From the NCBI RefSeq assembly GCF_014650575.1, contig NZ_BMVF01000027.1:18155-82154 (forward strand): 64,000 nt of DNA. Reading direction: 5' to 3'. The stretch comes from Streptomyces naganishii JCM 4654. Lineage in GTDB: Bacteria > Actinomycetota > Actinomycetes > Streptomycetales > Streptomycetaceae. Positions within the stretch are counted from its first letter, which is position 1, and the number at the start of each line of letters is the position of its first letter. Under the pieces are notes generated by a model. The model searched no databases and was not told the DNA's origin. It saw only the letters and a list, made by a program, of their open reading frames with translations. Below, piece after piece: positions 25,095 through 33,752 of the stretch. Position numbers and translations under genes: made by a program.

Positions 25095-26674
25095 GAGGCC
25101 GCGGTCCGCAGGCCCTGGAGGTCGATCTGCTCCGTCTCGTCGTGAGCGGTGAGGTCGATGACCTGGCCCACGACCGACGCGCCGGCGTCGGCCGGCTTGT
25201 ACTGCGACTCCGACTCGGCCTTGTGCAGGGCGAGCGCCTCCTGGCCGACCACGTCGGCGAGGTCCTCGTTCTGGACCGCGTCCAGGGCCGTGGACGGCGC
25301 CCCCTTCTGCGTGCCGAAGAAGTCGAAACCACCCTCGACGACCGGGCGCCGCGCGGGTGCGGCCGGCACGACGGCGACGGCGGTCGGAACGGTGAAGTGC
25401 CCGGAGGGCTGCCGCACGGGCTTGCCCGTGGTGACGGCGGCGGGCTCGGCCTGGGCTCCCGGTTGCGCGGCGCGTGCGGCCGGCTCGGTCGTGGAGGCGG
25501 CGGCCGCGGGCTCGTGCGCGTCGGCCGCCTCGGGCTGCCCCTGCGGTTCGTCCTCCCGCGTGGGAGACGCGGCGGCGGGGCCGCTGTCCGTCCCGGCGGC
25601 GGATTCGCCGACCTGCTGGGCAGTGGGTTCGGCCTCACGACCGGGCTCGCGGCCGGGCTCGCGGCCCTGCTTCGGCACGGAGACCGTCCTTGCGGCGCCC
25701 TCCGCCTCGGCAGCCCCGCCCGTCTCGGCGGCAGCCTCCGTCTTCCCGGCGGCCTCCGTCTTCCCGGCGGCACCAGCCTTCCCGGTCACCCCGGCATCGC
25801 CGGCGGCCTCGTCGTTCCCGGACCCGTCGGCCTCCGCGGCCGTATCCGCCCCGCCGGTGTCCCCGGTGTTCCCGGCGGCCCCCGCCTCTGCCTCGGCCTC
25901 GGCCTTCCCGGAGGTCTCCGCCTTCGCGGCGGTCTCCGGCCGGGCCGTCCGCGCCCCGTCCCCCCGCGTCGCCTCGCCGTCCCCCGTGCCCGCCGCGAGC
26001 CGCAGCAGCGCGGCGTCGGCACGCAGGAACAGCCGGGAGCCCTCCGGGGAGAACACGGAGGGAGTCACATCCGCCCTCTCCTCCGGTACGCCCTCACCGG
26101 CGTCGGCGCCGGAACCGGGGCCCACGCCGGAGCTGGCGCCGGTGTCGGCGGTGGCGTCGGCCGGGGTCCGGTCGGCCCGGTCCTCCGGCGCGGCGGGCAG
26201 GGCCCGTACGTCGTCGGAGCCGGCCTCTATCTCCAGCAGGCGGCGGCCCTCGAGGGCGCTCGCCCGCTCGGTCTCGGCGGTGGCGTACCGCCGCAGCAGC
26301 GCCGCGTGTTCGTTGCGCAGGCCGGCGAGCTCGGCCCGCTTGGCGCGCAGCTTCTGCTCCAGGCGGCCGCGCAGCTCGCGCGACTCCTCGAGGTCGGTCT
26401 CCAGCTCGGCGACCCGTTCCTCGAAGCGCCACTCGTCGCTCGCACGCGCGCGCGTGAGGTCGGCGACCTGCCTGCCCGCCTGTGCGTCCCAGCGGCGCAT
26501 GACGACCGCGCCGGCGACGGCCGTGGCCGCGGCGGCCGCCGCGAGGGAGCGCAGCACCACCGGCGCCGAGAACACCCACGGGCCGAGGGCGCACACGACG
26601 GAGACGCCGGCGATCGCCGAGGGAGGCAACAGCCTGTGCAAGGGAGGTGAATGGCGATGACGTCCACGTGGCAT
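25091..26674 (-). CDS. Membrane-anchored coiled-coil protein with long disordered region
   Basis: I do not recognise a domain in this 527-residue protein. The N-terminus holds two hydrophobic stretches (about 17-37 and 41-58), then a coiled coil from about 62 to 150 rich in Glu, Arg and Leu (ERVAELETDLEESRELRGRL). Residues about 155-440 are Ala/Gly/Glu/Thr-rich and disordered, with short repeats such as GKTEAAGKTEAAAETGG. A more ordered C-terminus follows: FDFFGTQKGAPSTALDAVQ and DDLADVVGQEALALHKAE-like text, ending in a Asp/Gln-rich tail. The conserved C-terminus suggests the gene is functional. The ATG at 26674 is the likely start. Confidence 0.6.
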   Translation of the reverse strand: MPRGRHRHSPPLHRLLPPSAIAGVSVVCALGPWVFSAPVVLRSLAAAAAATAVAGAVVMRRWDAQAGRQVADLTRARASDEWRFEERVAELETDLEESRELRGRLEQKLRAKRAELAGLRNEHAALLRRYATAETERASALEGRRLLEIEAGSDDVRALPAAPEDRADRTPADATADTGASSGVGPGSGADAGEGVPEERADVTPSVFSPEGSRLFLRADAALLRLAAGTGDGEATRGDGARTARPETAAKAETSGKAEAEAEAGAAGNTGDTGGADTAAEADGSGNDEAAGDAGVTGKAGAAGKTEAAGKTEAAAETGGAAEAEGAARTVSVPKQGREPGREPGREAEPTAQQVGESAAGTDSGPAAASPTREDEPQGQPEAADAHEPAAAASTTEPAARAAQPGAQAEPAAVTTGKPVRQPSGHFTVPTAVAVVPAAPARRPVVEGGFDFFGTQKGAPSTALDAVQNEDLADVVGQEALALHKAESESQYKPADAGASVVGQVIDLTAHDETEQIDLQGLRTAAS

Positions 26675-26762
26675 GGCCAGAAACTTACCGCGAGTAGGGG
26701 AATCGTGGAGGGCCGCCCCGCAAAAAGACGGCCACGGTCGGGACTCTTTTTCGGGCGGCGTT

Positions 26763-27890
26763 TCAGCGGTCCGTGAGGCGCCCGCTGATCCACTGGAGCG
26801 TCGGGGGGATCTCCCGCCGCCAGGTGTTGAAGTTGTGGCCGCCGCTGGCGAGGATGATCGAGGAGACCCGGGTCTTGTTCGTCGCCTTCACCGCGTCGAT
26901 CAGCTTGAGCGTGGCCTTGTAGTTGCCCTCGCCGACCTTGCTGCTGGTGAGGAGCAGCGAAGTGTCGGGCGCGGGCAGGTGCTTGATGCTCCACAGCAGG
27001 TCGGCACGGTTCTGCAGATTCTTGTTCCCGTGGAACAAGTCGCCCGTGGTCGCGTCGATGGGCGCCTTGTAGTAGGCGGACAGGCCCGCGCCGGCGGCGT
27101 ACGTCTCGGGGTGGTGGATGGCGAGCTTCAGCGCGCAGTAACCGCCCGTGGAGTCACCGACGATGCCCCAGTGGCCGGGGCCTCTGCCCACCCGGTAGTG
27201 CGCCTGCACGGCCTGCGTCAGGTCCTTGGCGAGGAAGGTCTCCGTCTGCGGGCCGCCGGGGATGTCCACGCACTCGGTGTCGCGCGGCGGCGCCAGCGTC
27301 GGACGCAGCATGACCAGGATCATCGGCTGCATCCGCCCCTGCCTGGCGAGGTCCATCGCGGTCTTCGGGTACTGCAGCTTGCTGACCAGCGCGTGCGCGG
27401 TGCCCGGGTAGCCGGTGAGGACGACGGCGGCCGGGAAGGTGCGCGTGCGGTACTGCGGCTGGAAGTACTCCGGCGGCAGATAGACGTACGCCGGGGTGGC
27501 GATGTGGGTCGTACGGCCCAGGATGTCCACCTTCTGCACCTGGCCGGCGATCTGCGGCCGCGAGCCGTTGGACATCTGTATCCGCTCGGTGCCGACCACT
27601 TGGAGCGGGCCGCTGGCACCGCCGTGGGCGGAGTTGTCGATGACGACCCCCTGGTCGGTCTCCTGGCCGAAGAGGTCGGCCCAGCTGGCGTAGAAGCCGA
27701 AGGCCTGGTTGGCGGCGAGGCCCACGCAGGCGAAGATCGCTGCCTGGGTGGCCAGCAGGATGGCGACACGGCCGCTGACGGCCCGCCAGTTGCGGCGCGC
27801 CAGGCGCGGCCAGAACCACACCGTGGCGACGAACAGCAGCACGGCGAACAGCACCGCCAGCGCGAGCACTTTTTTACTCGTGAGACCCAT
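26763..27890 (-). CDS. Membrane-anchored esterase of the antigen 85/esterase D family
   Basis: The 375-residue protein has an N-terminal membrane region of two or more helices (LALAVLFAVLLFVATVWFWP, then VAILLATQAAIFACVGLAAN) and an extracellular alpha/beta hydrolase domain. The nucleophile elbow is WGIVGDSTGGYCALKLA with the serine in GDSTGG, and the catalytic histidine is in ASGGHNFNTW. YVYLPPEYF is a characteristic strand of the esterase group. The ATG at 27890 follows GGAAAG. It is divergent from the MprF-like gene and could act on membrane or cell-wall esters; substrate is unknown. Confidence 0.85.
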   Translation of the reverse strand: MGLTSKKVLALAVLFAVLLFVATVWFWPRLARRNWRAVSGRVAILLATQAAIFACVGLAANQAFGFYASWADLFGQETDQGVVIDNSAHGGASGPLQVVGTERIQMSNGSRPQIAGQVQKVDILGRTTHIATPAYVYLPPEYFQPQYRTRTFPAAVVLTGYPGTAHALVSKLQYPKTAMDLARQGRMQPMILVMLRPTLAPPRDTECVDIPGGPQTETFLAKDLTQAVQAHYRVGRGPGHWGIVGDSTGGYCALKLAIHHPETYAAGAGLSAYYKAPIDATTGDLFHGNKNLQNRADLLWSIKHLPAPDTSLLLTSSKVGEGNYKATLKLIDAVKATNKTRVSSIILASGGHNFNTWRREIPPTLQWISGRLTDR

Positions 27891-27994
27891 GGGCTCTTTC
27901 CTGCCTGACCTTCCCTGCCGGGCCGTCCACCGCATCATTGCGAGGACTTGCCCCGGCCTTTGACTGGCCTTTGACCCGACTTTTCGGTGGAGAG

Positions 27995-28020
27995 TGAACC
28001 TCTCTCCCCGAGACACCGTC
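27995..28020 (+). promoter_or_regulatory. ECF (SigE-type) promoter of the MprF-like gene
   Basis: TGAAC (27995-27999) and CGTC (28017-28020) are separated by 17 bases, matching the AAC/CGTC promoter type of ECF sigma factors such as Streptomyces SigE, the cell-envelope stress sigma factor. The implied start lies about 65 bases before the ATG at 28094. The remainder of the gap 27891-28093 also serves the divergent esterase but shows no clear second promoter. Confidence 0.6.
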
Positions 28021-28093
28021 CTAGAGGGCGCAATGTCGCCGGATGCCCGGGTCGGCACCGGATTCAAGGTCTCTCGCAGAACTACGGGATGCG

Positions 28094-29932
28094 ATGTCTG
28101 TCAGGATAGATGGGGAAATGTCGGGCGGGGTTCCGGGCCGATCAAGCCGGGTGCGGCGGATACTCCGCGGCCCGCGCCCCGAGGCCGTCCCCGTACTGGT
28201 CGGCTGGGCCTGCACCCTCGTGGGCCTCCTGGACATCGCCGCGGGCGTCTTCCCACGCTTCCGGCACAGCCGTATGCACGCCATCGCGGAAGTGCTGCCG
28301 GGCTCGTTCGGCCCGTTCGCCGCGGCGCTCTCGCTCAGCGCCGGCGTGCTGTTGCTGCTGCTGGCGCACGGCCTGAAGCGGCGCAAGCGCCGGGCCTGGC
28401 GCGCGGCCGTGGCACTGCTGCCGGCCGGCGCGGCGGCGGAGTTCGTCTACCGGCACTCGGTCATCGGCGTGCTCATCTCGCTCGCGCTGCTCGCGCCGCT
28501 GCTGATCCACCGCGACCAGTTCATGGCGCTGCCCGACCCGCGCAGCCGGTGGCGGGCGCTGGCCAACTTCGTGCTGATGAGTGCCGGTTCGCTCGCGCTC
28601 GGCCTGGTCATCGTCAGCGTCCACGGGCACCGCATGGTGGGCAACCCGAGCCTCGCGGACCGGCTGACCCACGTCGTCTACGGCCTGTTCGGCTTCGAAG
28701 GGCCGCTCGCCTACCAGGGCAACACCTCCTGGACGGTGGCGTTCTCCCTCGGCGCGCTCGGCTGGCTCACCGCGGTCACCACGGTCTACCTCGCGTTCCG
28801 CCCCGAGCACCCGGCCGCCCGGCTCACCGAGGAGGACGAGGACAAGCTGCGCGCCCTGCTGGCCAAGCACGGCGCCCGTGACTCCCTCGGCCACTTCGCG
28901 CTGCGCCGCGACAAGGCGGTCGTCTTCTCCCCCAGCGGCAAGGCGGCGGTGACGTACCGCGTCGTCTCCGGTGTGATGCTCGCCAGCGGCGACCCGATCG
29001 GCGACGTCGAGGCGTGGCCGGGCGCCATCGAGCGGTTCATGGACGAGGCCAGGGCCCACTCCTGGACGCCCGCCGTCATGGGCTGCTCGGAGACGGGCGG
29101 CGAGGTGTGGACCCGGGAGACCGGCCTGGACGCCCTGGAACTGGGCGACGAGGCGGTGGTCGACGTCGCGGATTTCTCGTTGGCCGGACGCGCGATGCGC
29201 AACGTCCGTCAGATGGTCAAGCGCATCGAGCGGGCCGGCTACGAAACCCGGGTGCGGCGCATCCGTGACCTCGGGGAGGCCGAGCTGGAGCGCATCCGGC
29301 TGGCCGCCGAGGACTGGCGCGGCACCGACACCGAGCGCGGGTTCTCCATGGCGCTCGGCCGCATCGGCGACCCCTCCGACGGGGACTGCCTGATCGCCAC
29401 CGCGCACAAGCAGGACGAGGAGCCGGGTCCCTACGGCGACCTCAAGGCGATCATCCACTTCGTGCCGTGGGGCACGGACGGCGCCTCCCTGGAACTGATG
29501 CGGCGCGACCGCTCGGCCGACCCCGGCATGAACGAACTGCTGATCGTCGCCACGCTCCAGGCGGCCCAGAAGCTCGGCATCAAGCGGATCTCGCTGAACT
29601 TCGCGATGTTCCGCTCGGCCCTCGCCCGCGGCGAGAAGATCGGCGCCGGGCCGGTGCTGCGGGCCTGGCGCGGGCTGCTGGTGTTCCTCTCCCGCTGGTT
29701 CCAGATCGAGTCGCTGTACAAGTTCAACGCCAAGTTCCAGCCGCGCTGGGAGCCGCGGTTCGTCGTCTACCGCGCCTCCTCCGACCTGCCCCGCATCGGC
29801 TTCGCCGCGATGCAGGCCGAGGGCTTCGTCAACCTGGCGCTGCCGCTGCCCCGCTTCCTGCGCCGCCGCCGCGCGGCCGCCCAGCGCCCGTGCGCCCACA
29901 CGGTCGCGGAGCGCGACGTCCGCGCGGCCTGA
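28094..29932 (+). CDS. MprF/LysX-like phosphatidylglycerol lysyltransferase domain protein
   Basis: The 612-residue protein has about five to six membrane helices in the first 235 residues and a cytoplasmic C-terminal DUF2156/GNAT-like aminoacyl transferase domain (about 250-590). The transferase text includes VVFSPSGKAAVTYRVVSGVM, ALELGDEAVVDVADFSLAGR, RNVRQMVKRIERAGYE, MNELLIVATLQAAQKLGIKR and SLNFAMFRSALARGEKIGAG. Such enzymes move lysine or another amino acid from tRNA to phosphatidylglycerol, lowering surface charge and resisting cationic peptides. It lacks the fused lysyl-tRNA synthetase of mycobacterial LysX. An ECF promoter upstream suggests envelope-stress control. Donor amino acid is unknown. 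Confidence 0.87.
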   Translation: MSVRIDGEMSGGVPGRSSRVRRILRGPRPEAVPVLVGWACTLVGLLDIAAGVFPRFRHSRMHAIAEVLPGSFGPFAAALSLSAGVLLLLLAHGLKRRKRRAWRAAVALLPAGAAAEFVYRHSVIGVLISLALLAPLLIHRDQFMALPDPRSRWRALANFVLMSAGSLALGLVIVSVHGHRMVGNPSLADRLTHVVYGLFGFEGPLAYQGNTSWTVAFSLGALGWLTAVTTVYLAFRPEHPAARLTEEDEDKLRALLAKHGARDSLGHFALRRDKAVVFSPSGKAAVTYRVVSGVMLASGDPIGDVEAWPGAIERFMDEARAHSWTPAVMGCSETGGEVWTRETGLDALELGDEAVVDVADFSLAGRAMRNVRQMVKRIERAGYETRVRRIRDLGEAELERIRLAAEDWRGTDTERGFSMALGRIGDPSDGDCLIATAHKQDEEPGPYGDLKAIIHFVPWGTDGASLELMRRDRSADPGMNELLIVATLQAAQKLGIKRISLNFAMFRSALARGEKIGAGPVLRAWRGLLVFLSRWFQIESLYKFNAKFQPRWEPRFVVYRASSDLPRIGFAAMQAEGFVNLALPLPRFLRRRRAAAQRPCAHTVAERDVRAA

Positions 29933-29943
29933 CCCCGCGAACA

Positions 29944-29988
29944 GCCCGGGCGGGCCCTCCCCCTCCACCCCAGGGTCCCCGCCCGGGC
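29944..29988 (+). terminator. Probable terminator after the MprF-like gene
   Basis: An 11-bp GC-only inverted repeat (29944-29954 against 29978-29988) begins 12 bases after the stop codon. The 23-base loop is long, so the strength is uncertain. Between it and folP (29989-30125) I see no other gene. Confidence 0.5.
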
Positions 29989-30125
29989 CCCTCCATGGCG
30001 TGTCACTTCCTCCTCGACCCTACGGCCACCCCGGGGCGGGGGGCTGGTCCCGGCCCTGCGGCCGCCCCGAGGCGGGGGCAGGGCTGTGGGGCGGCGGGGT
30101 CACGGGTGGGGCCTACGCTGAATGT

Positions 30126-31142
30126 ATGAGTGATGACAGCGGGCGTGGGCGTGTGGCGGGGCTTCCGGTGTGGGACCGCTGCGCGGTCATGGGGGTCGTC
30201 AACGTGACGCCCGACTCCTTCTCCGACGGCGGCCGCTGGTTCGACACCACAGCGGCCGTCAAGCACGGCCTCGACCTGGTGGCCGAGGGCGCCGACCTGG
30301 TCGACGTGGGCGGCGAGTCCACCCGCCCCGGCGCGACCCGCGTCGACGAGGCCGAGGAACTGCGGCGCGTCGTGCCGGTGGTGCGCGGCCTGGCCTCCGA
30401 GGGCGTCACGATCTCCGTGGACACCATGCGCGCCCGCGTCGCCGAACAGGCCCTCGCGGCCGGTGCCGCCCTCGTCAACGACGTCAGCGGCGGCCTCGCC
30501 GACCCTCACATGATCCCCATGGTGGCGCGGACCGGCGCCCCCTTCGTCGTCATGCACTGGCGCGGCTTCCTGGAGGGCGGCAACGTCCAGGGGCACTACG
30601 ACGACGTGGTCACCGAGGTCGTCGACGAGCTGCACGCGCGCGTGGAGGCCGTCCTGGAGGGCGGCGTCGCCGCCGACCGCATCGTGGTCGACCCCGGCCT
30701 GGGCTTCTCCAAGGAGGCCGGACACGACCTGGCGCTCCTGGCCCGTCTCGACCGCCTGCTGGGTCTCGGCCACCCCGTCCTCGTCGCCGCCTCCCGCAAG
30801 CGGTTCCTCGGCCGGATCCTGGCCGGCCCCGAGGGAGCCCCGCCGCCCGCGCGGGAGCGCGACGCCGCCACGGCCGCGGTCTCCGCGCTCGCGGCGTACG
30901 CCGGCGCGTGGGCGGTACGCGTGCACGAGGTCCGCGCGACGGCGGACGCGGTACGCGTCGCACGCGCCGTGGAGGCGGCCCGCACGCCCGGATCTCGTAC
31001 GCCCGAGACCGGCACGCCCGAGACCGGTACGCCCGGAGCGCGCGCCGCCGAGGCCCGCACTCCCGGAGTCGGTGCACCGGAGGCCGGTGTCCCCGGAGCC
31101 GGTGCCGCGCAGGGCGGCACGCGCGCCGAGGGAGCCCGGTGA
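30126..31142 (+). CDS. folP: Dihydropteroate synthase
   Basis: This 338-residue enzyme joins p-aminobenzoate to dihydropterin pyrophosphate and is the sulfonamide target. Motifs are MGVVNVTPDSFSDGGRWFD (pterin loop), VDVGGESTRPGA, SVDTMRARVAEQAL, NDVSGGLADP, VVDPGLGFSKEAGHDLALL and VAASRKRFLGRIL. The catalytic TIM barrel ends near residue 285; the last 50 residues are a TPG/TPET repeat tail not found in typical homologues. The ATG at 30126 gives the family start. It is the first gene of folP, NTF2-like, folB, folK, DUF3180 on the plus strand. Confidence 0.96.
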   Translation: MSDDSGRGRVAGLPVWDRCAVMGVVNVTPDSFSDGGRWFDTTAAVKHGLDLVAEGADLVDVGGESTRPGATRVDEAEELRRVVPVVRGLASEGVTISVDTMRARVAEQALAAGAALVNDVSGGLADPHMIPMVARTGAPFVVMHWRGFLEGGNVQGHYDDVVTEVVDELHARVEAVLEGGVAADRIVVDPGLGFSKEAGHDLALLARLDRLLGLGHPVLVAASRKRFLGRILAGPEGAPPPARERDAATAAVSALAAYAGAWAVRVHEVRATADAVRVARAVEAARTPGSRTPETGTPETGTPGARAAEARTPGVGAPEAGVPGAGAAQGGTRAEGAR

Positions 31143-31642
31143 GCGCCCCGCACACCGACGTCGAGCAGGTCGAGGCGGCCAACACCGCCTTCTACGAGGC
31201 GATGGAGCGGGGCGACTTCGAGGAGCTGACCTCGCTCTGGCTCACCCCGTCCGACCTGGGCGTCGACGAGGAGTACCACGACCCGGCCGACACCGGGGTC
31301 ATCTCCTGCGTGCACCCGGGCTGGCCCGTCCTCACCGGCCGCGGCGAGGTGCTCCGCTCCTACGCGCTGATCATGGCCAACACCGACTACATCCAGTTCT
31401 TCCTCACCGACGTGCACGTCTCCGTCACCGGCGACACCGCCCTGGTGACCTGCACCGAGAACATCCTCAGCGGCGGCCCCGCCCCCGACGGCGGCGGCGA
31501 ACTCGGCCCGCTCGTGGGACAGCTCGTGGTCGCCACCAACGTGTTCCGGCGCACACCCCTCGGCTGGAAGCTCTGGTCGCACCACGCCTCCCCCGTCCTG
31601 GCCGAGAACGACGGTGACGAGGACGAGGACACACCCGGGTAA
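31139..31642 (+). CDS. NTF2-like (SnoaL-fold) family protein
   Basis: The 167-residue protein has the NTF2-like cone fold: VEAANTAFYEAMERGDFEEL, HPGWPVLTGRGEVLRSYALI and ITKVFRRTPLGWKLWSHHAS-type text at the end. The GTG start overlaps the folP stop as GTGA, so the two are translationally coupled. Family members are often small enzymes or binding proteins; none of the catalytic residues of known steroid isomerases can be assigned. Its steady position between folP and folB suggests a helper role in folate synthesis, which is inference. Confidence 0.82.
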   Translation: MSAPHTDVEQVEAANTAFYEAMERGDFEELTSLWLTPSDLGVDEEYHDPADTGVISCVHPGWPVLTGRGEVLRSYALIMANTDYIQFFLTDVHVSVTGDTALVTCTENILSGGPAPDGGGELGPLVGQLVVATNVFRRTPLGWKLWSHHASPVLAENDGDEDEDTPG

Positions 31643-31912
31643 GCGGGTAGTCGCAAGGTGAACGCCGGTGCACGGGCGGGCGCCGGCGCCGGACGTGGCC
31701 GGAATCACGAAGACCCGCGCGGCCGCGGCCACCGGGCCGTGAGCAGCCGGGTTCTCCAGGGGAAACGCGGAATGAAACCTCCCGCCCCGCCGCGCGGAGC
31801 CGCCGCCGGGGCCCGGCCCTGTCAGTGCCCGCAGGTAGATTCGTCAAAGGCCGGTGCACCGCCCGCACGCGGTGGGAACCGGCCGCCGCCGACGATTGCA
31901 GGAGTGATTCGC

Positions 31913-32272
31913 GTGGATCGTGTCGCGCTGCGCGGCCTGAGGGCCCGTGGGCACCACGGTGTGTTCCCCAAGGAGCGCGAGGAGGGTCAGACCTTCCTCG
32001 TGGACCTCGTCCTGGGCCTGGACACCCGGCCGGCCGCCGCCGACGACGACCTCACGAAGACCGTGCACTACGGCATCGTGGCCGAGGAGGTCGTTGCCGT
32101 GGTGGAGGGGGAGCCGGTGAACCTCATCGAGACGCTCGCCGAGCGCATCGCCCAGACCTGTCTGAAGCACGAGGGGGTGCGGGAGGTCGAGGTCTGCGTG
32201 CACAAGCCCGACGCGCCCATCACCGTCCCCTTCGACGACGTGACCGTCACCATCACCCGGAGCCGAGTATGA
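31913..32272 (+). CDS. folB: Dihydroneopterin aldolase
   Basis: This 119-residue enzyme cleaves 7,8-dihydroneopterin to the hydroxymethyl pterin used by FolK. Visible motifs are VALRGLRARGHHGVFPKERE near the N-terminus, the substrate glutamate region VHYGIVAEEVVAVVEGEPVN with IETLAERIA, and the C-terminal VEVCVHKPDAPI, whose Lys is the conserved catalytic residue. The GTG at 31913 has AGGAG eight bases upstream and fits the family length. The 270-base gap before it (31643-31912) holds no clear gene; a TAGATT near 31836 could be a -10 but I cannot support it. It overlaps folK as ATGA. Confidence 0.94.
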   Translation: MDRVALRGLRARGHHGVFPKEREEGQTFLVDLVLGLDTRPAAADDDLTKTVHYGIVAEEVVAVVEGEPVNLIETLAERIAQTCLKHEGVREVEVCVHKPDAPITVPFDDVTVTITRSRV

Positions 32273-32880
32273 CCCGACCGACCACCGTGGGTCACAGCGA
32301 CCCGACCGTCCAGCCGGTGCCCGCGTCCGTCGTCGAGCAGGTCGACGCCGCCGACACCACCCTGCAGAACCCCAAGCGGGCCGTCGTCTCGATCGGCTCC
32401 AACCTGGGCAACCGCCTGGAGACCCTCCAGGGCGCCGTCGACGCGCTGGAGGACACCCCCGGCGTCCGCGTCAAAGCGGTCTCCCCTGTCTACGAGACGG
32501 AGCCCTGGGGCGTCGAGCCCGGCTCCCAGCCGTCGTACTTCAACGCGGTGGTGGTCCTGAAGACGACCCTGCCGCCGTCCTCGCTCCTGGAGCGGGCGCA
32601 CGCCATCGAGGAGGCCTACCAGCGGGTCCGCGACGAGCGCTGGGGGCCGCGCACCCTCGACGTCGACATCGTCGCGTACGCCGAGGTGGTGTCCGACGAC
32701 CCGCGCCTGACGCTCCCTCATCCCCGCGCCCACGAACGCGCCTTCGTCCTCGCGCCGTGGCACGACGTGGACCCGGGTGCCCAGTTGCCCGGCCGCGGCC
32801 CCGTGGCCGACCTTCTGACCGCCGTCACCCGCGAAGGTGTCGCCCCGCGCGGGGATCTGGAACTCCGGCTGCCCGAGTAG
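32269..32880 (+). CDS. folK: 2-Amino-4-hydroxy-6-hydroxymethyldihydropteridine pyrophosphokinase
   Basis: The 203-residue enzyme transfers pyrophosphate from ATP to the hydroxymethyl pterin, giving the FolP substrate. Motifs include VVSIGSNLGNRLETLQGAVD, VSPVYETEPWGVE with the pterin-stacking Trp, and the Mg-binding PRTLDVDIVAYAEV. The N-terminal 35 residues precede the conserved core. The ATG overlaps the folB stop. Assignment is firm by motifs and operon. Confidence 0.95.
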   Translation: MTRPTTVGHSDPTVQPVPASVVEQVDAADTTLQNPKRAVVSIGSNLGNRLETLQGAVDALEDTPGVRVKAVSPVYETEPWGVEPGSQPSYFNAVVVLKTTLPPSSLLERAHAIEEAYQRVRDERWGPRTLDVDIVAYAEVVSDDPRLTLPHPRAHERAFVLAPWHDVDPGAQLPGRGPVADLLTAVTREGVAPRGDLELRLPE

Positions 32881-32933
32881 TCGTTAAGGTCTAGACGAGA
32901 GTCGGCCCGGTCCGGGGGAGCTGAAGGGACACC

Positions 32934-33422
32934 GTGAAAGAGCTGCGCATCAGGGTGCTGGCCGGCGTGTTCGTCGTCGCCGGAGTGCTGTCCTGGGCGG
33001 GCGCCCGCCTGTGGAACTCGGTGGGGACACTCCCCAGCGTCCCCCTGGCCGCCCCCATCGTCCTGGCCCTGATCGCCGCGGTCCTCGCGGCCACGGCCCT
33101 TTCGCTGCGCGCGCGGCTGCGGGCCCAGCGCGAGCGCCGTCCCGGCGCCAAGGGCGTCGACCCCCTGATGGCCGCCCGAGCGGTCGTCTTCGGCCAGGCC
33201 AGCGCCCTGGTGGCCGCGCTCGTCGCCGGGATGTACGGCGGCACGGGCGTGTTCCTGCTGGAACTCCTCGACATCCCCGCACGCCGCGACCAGGCCATCT
33301 ACGCCGGCCTCTCCGTCCTCGCGGGCATCGCCGTCATAGCGGCCGCCGTCTTCCTCGAACGAGTCTGCAAACTCCCCGACGACGAGGACCAGAACCACCC
33401 CGGCGCAGAACCGGTCGCCTAG
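32934..33422 (+). CDS. DUF3180 membrane protein
   Basis: The 162-residue protein has four hydrophobic helices: around residues 7-25, 38-58, 83-103 and 124-142. It matches the actinobacterial DUF3180 family, almost always found after folK. The GTG at 32934 is the probable start. The TAG stop at 33420-33422 is inside the left end of a short inverted-repeat element, so the present 3' end depends on that DNA. Function is unknown; the location hints at a transport or folate-linked role. Confidence 0.85.
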   Translation: MKELRIRVLAGVFVVAGVLSWAGARLWNSVGTLPSVPLAAPIVLALIAAVLAATALSLRARLRAQRERRPGAKGVDPLMAARAVVFGQASALVAALVAGMYGGTGVFLLELLDIPARRDQAIYAGLSVLAGIAVIAAAVFLERVCKLPDDEDQNHPGAEPVA

Positions 33423-33527
33423 GGTCTTTCTTCCGGATCAGGCCGGCCCCGAGTCACCTCACCTCCTGGCCGACTCGAGCGGGGTCTGGTGCGTGCAGCT
33501 GCAAGGCGGAGGAGGGAGTCGACGCGA

Positions 33528-33563
33528 TGGGGGTCCCCCCTTGCTCGTCAAGAGCTTGGGGGA
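33528..33563. repeat. Nested 36-bp hairpin repeat A within copy 1
   Basis: This insert opens with TGGGGGTCCCCCC and ends with AGAGCTTGGGGGA, separated by a TGCTCG-type centre. Copy 2 lacks it at the corresponding point, after GTCGACGCG. The same motif recurs 60 bases later. Short repeats of this kind are common in Streptomyces chromosomes. Confidence 0.75.
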
Positions 33564-33587
33564 GTCGGCGAGTGACGACAACGCCGC

Positions 33588-33620
33588 TGGGGGTCCCCCC
33601 TGCTCGAAGAGCTTGGGGGA
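33588..33620. repeat. Nested 33-bp hairpin repeat B within copy 1
   Basis: This is the second copy of the TGGGGGTCCCCCC/GAGCTTGGGGGA repeat, inserted after AACGCCGC, again absent from copy 2. Each copy can fold on itself and the two can pair with one another. Confidence 0.75.
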
Positions 33621-33752
33621 GTGCGTGTCAGACCCCGCGACCGGCGGCAAGATCCGGAAGAGAGGCCCTAGGCCCCGGCCCGGGGCGGAGTTCTCCGGTC
33701 ACTGTCGGTATCCGCGGATCGGAGACCGTACCGGGCGCGACCGGCCATCAGG

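Larger units (their letters stand above)
33419..33671. mobile_element. MITE-like element, copy 1
   Basis: A 253-bp element is bounded by near-perfect 21-bp terminal inverted repeats: the left end is CTAGGGTCTTTCTTCCGGAT and the right end is its near-complement, both finishing in CTAG. Internal text (for example GCAGCTGCAAGGCGGAGGAG) is shared with copy 2 at 49103-49293. It encodes nothing. Relative to copy 2 it carries two extra short repeat insertions. The left CTAG forms the DUF3180 stop codon. It could also act as a transcription terminator. Confidence 0.78.
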
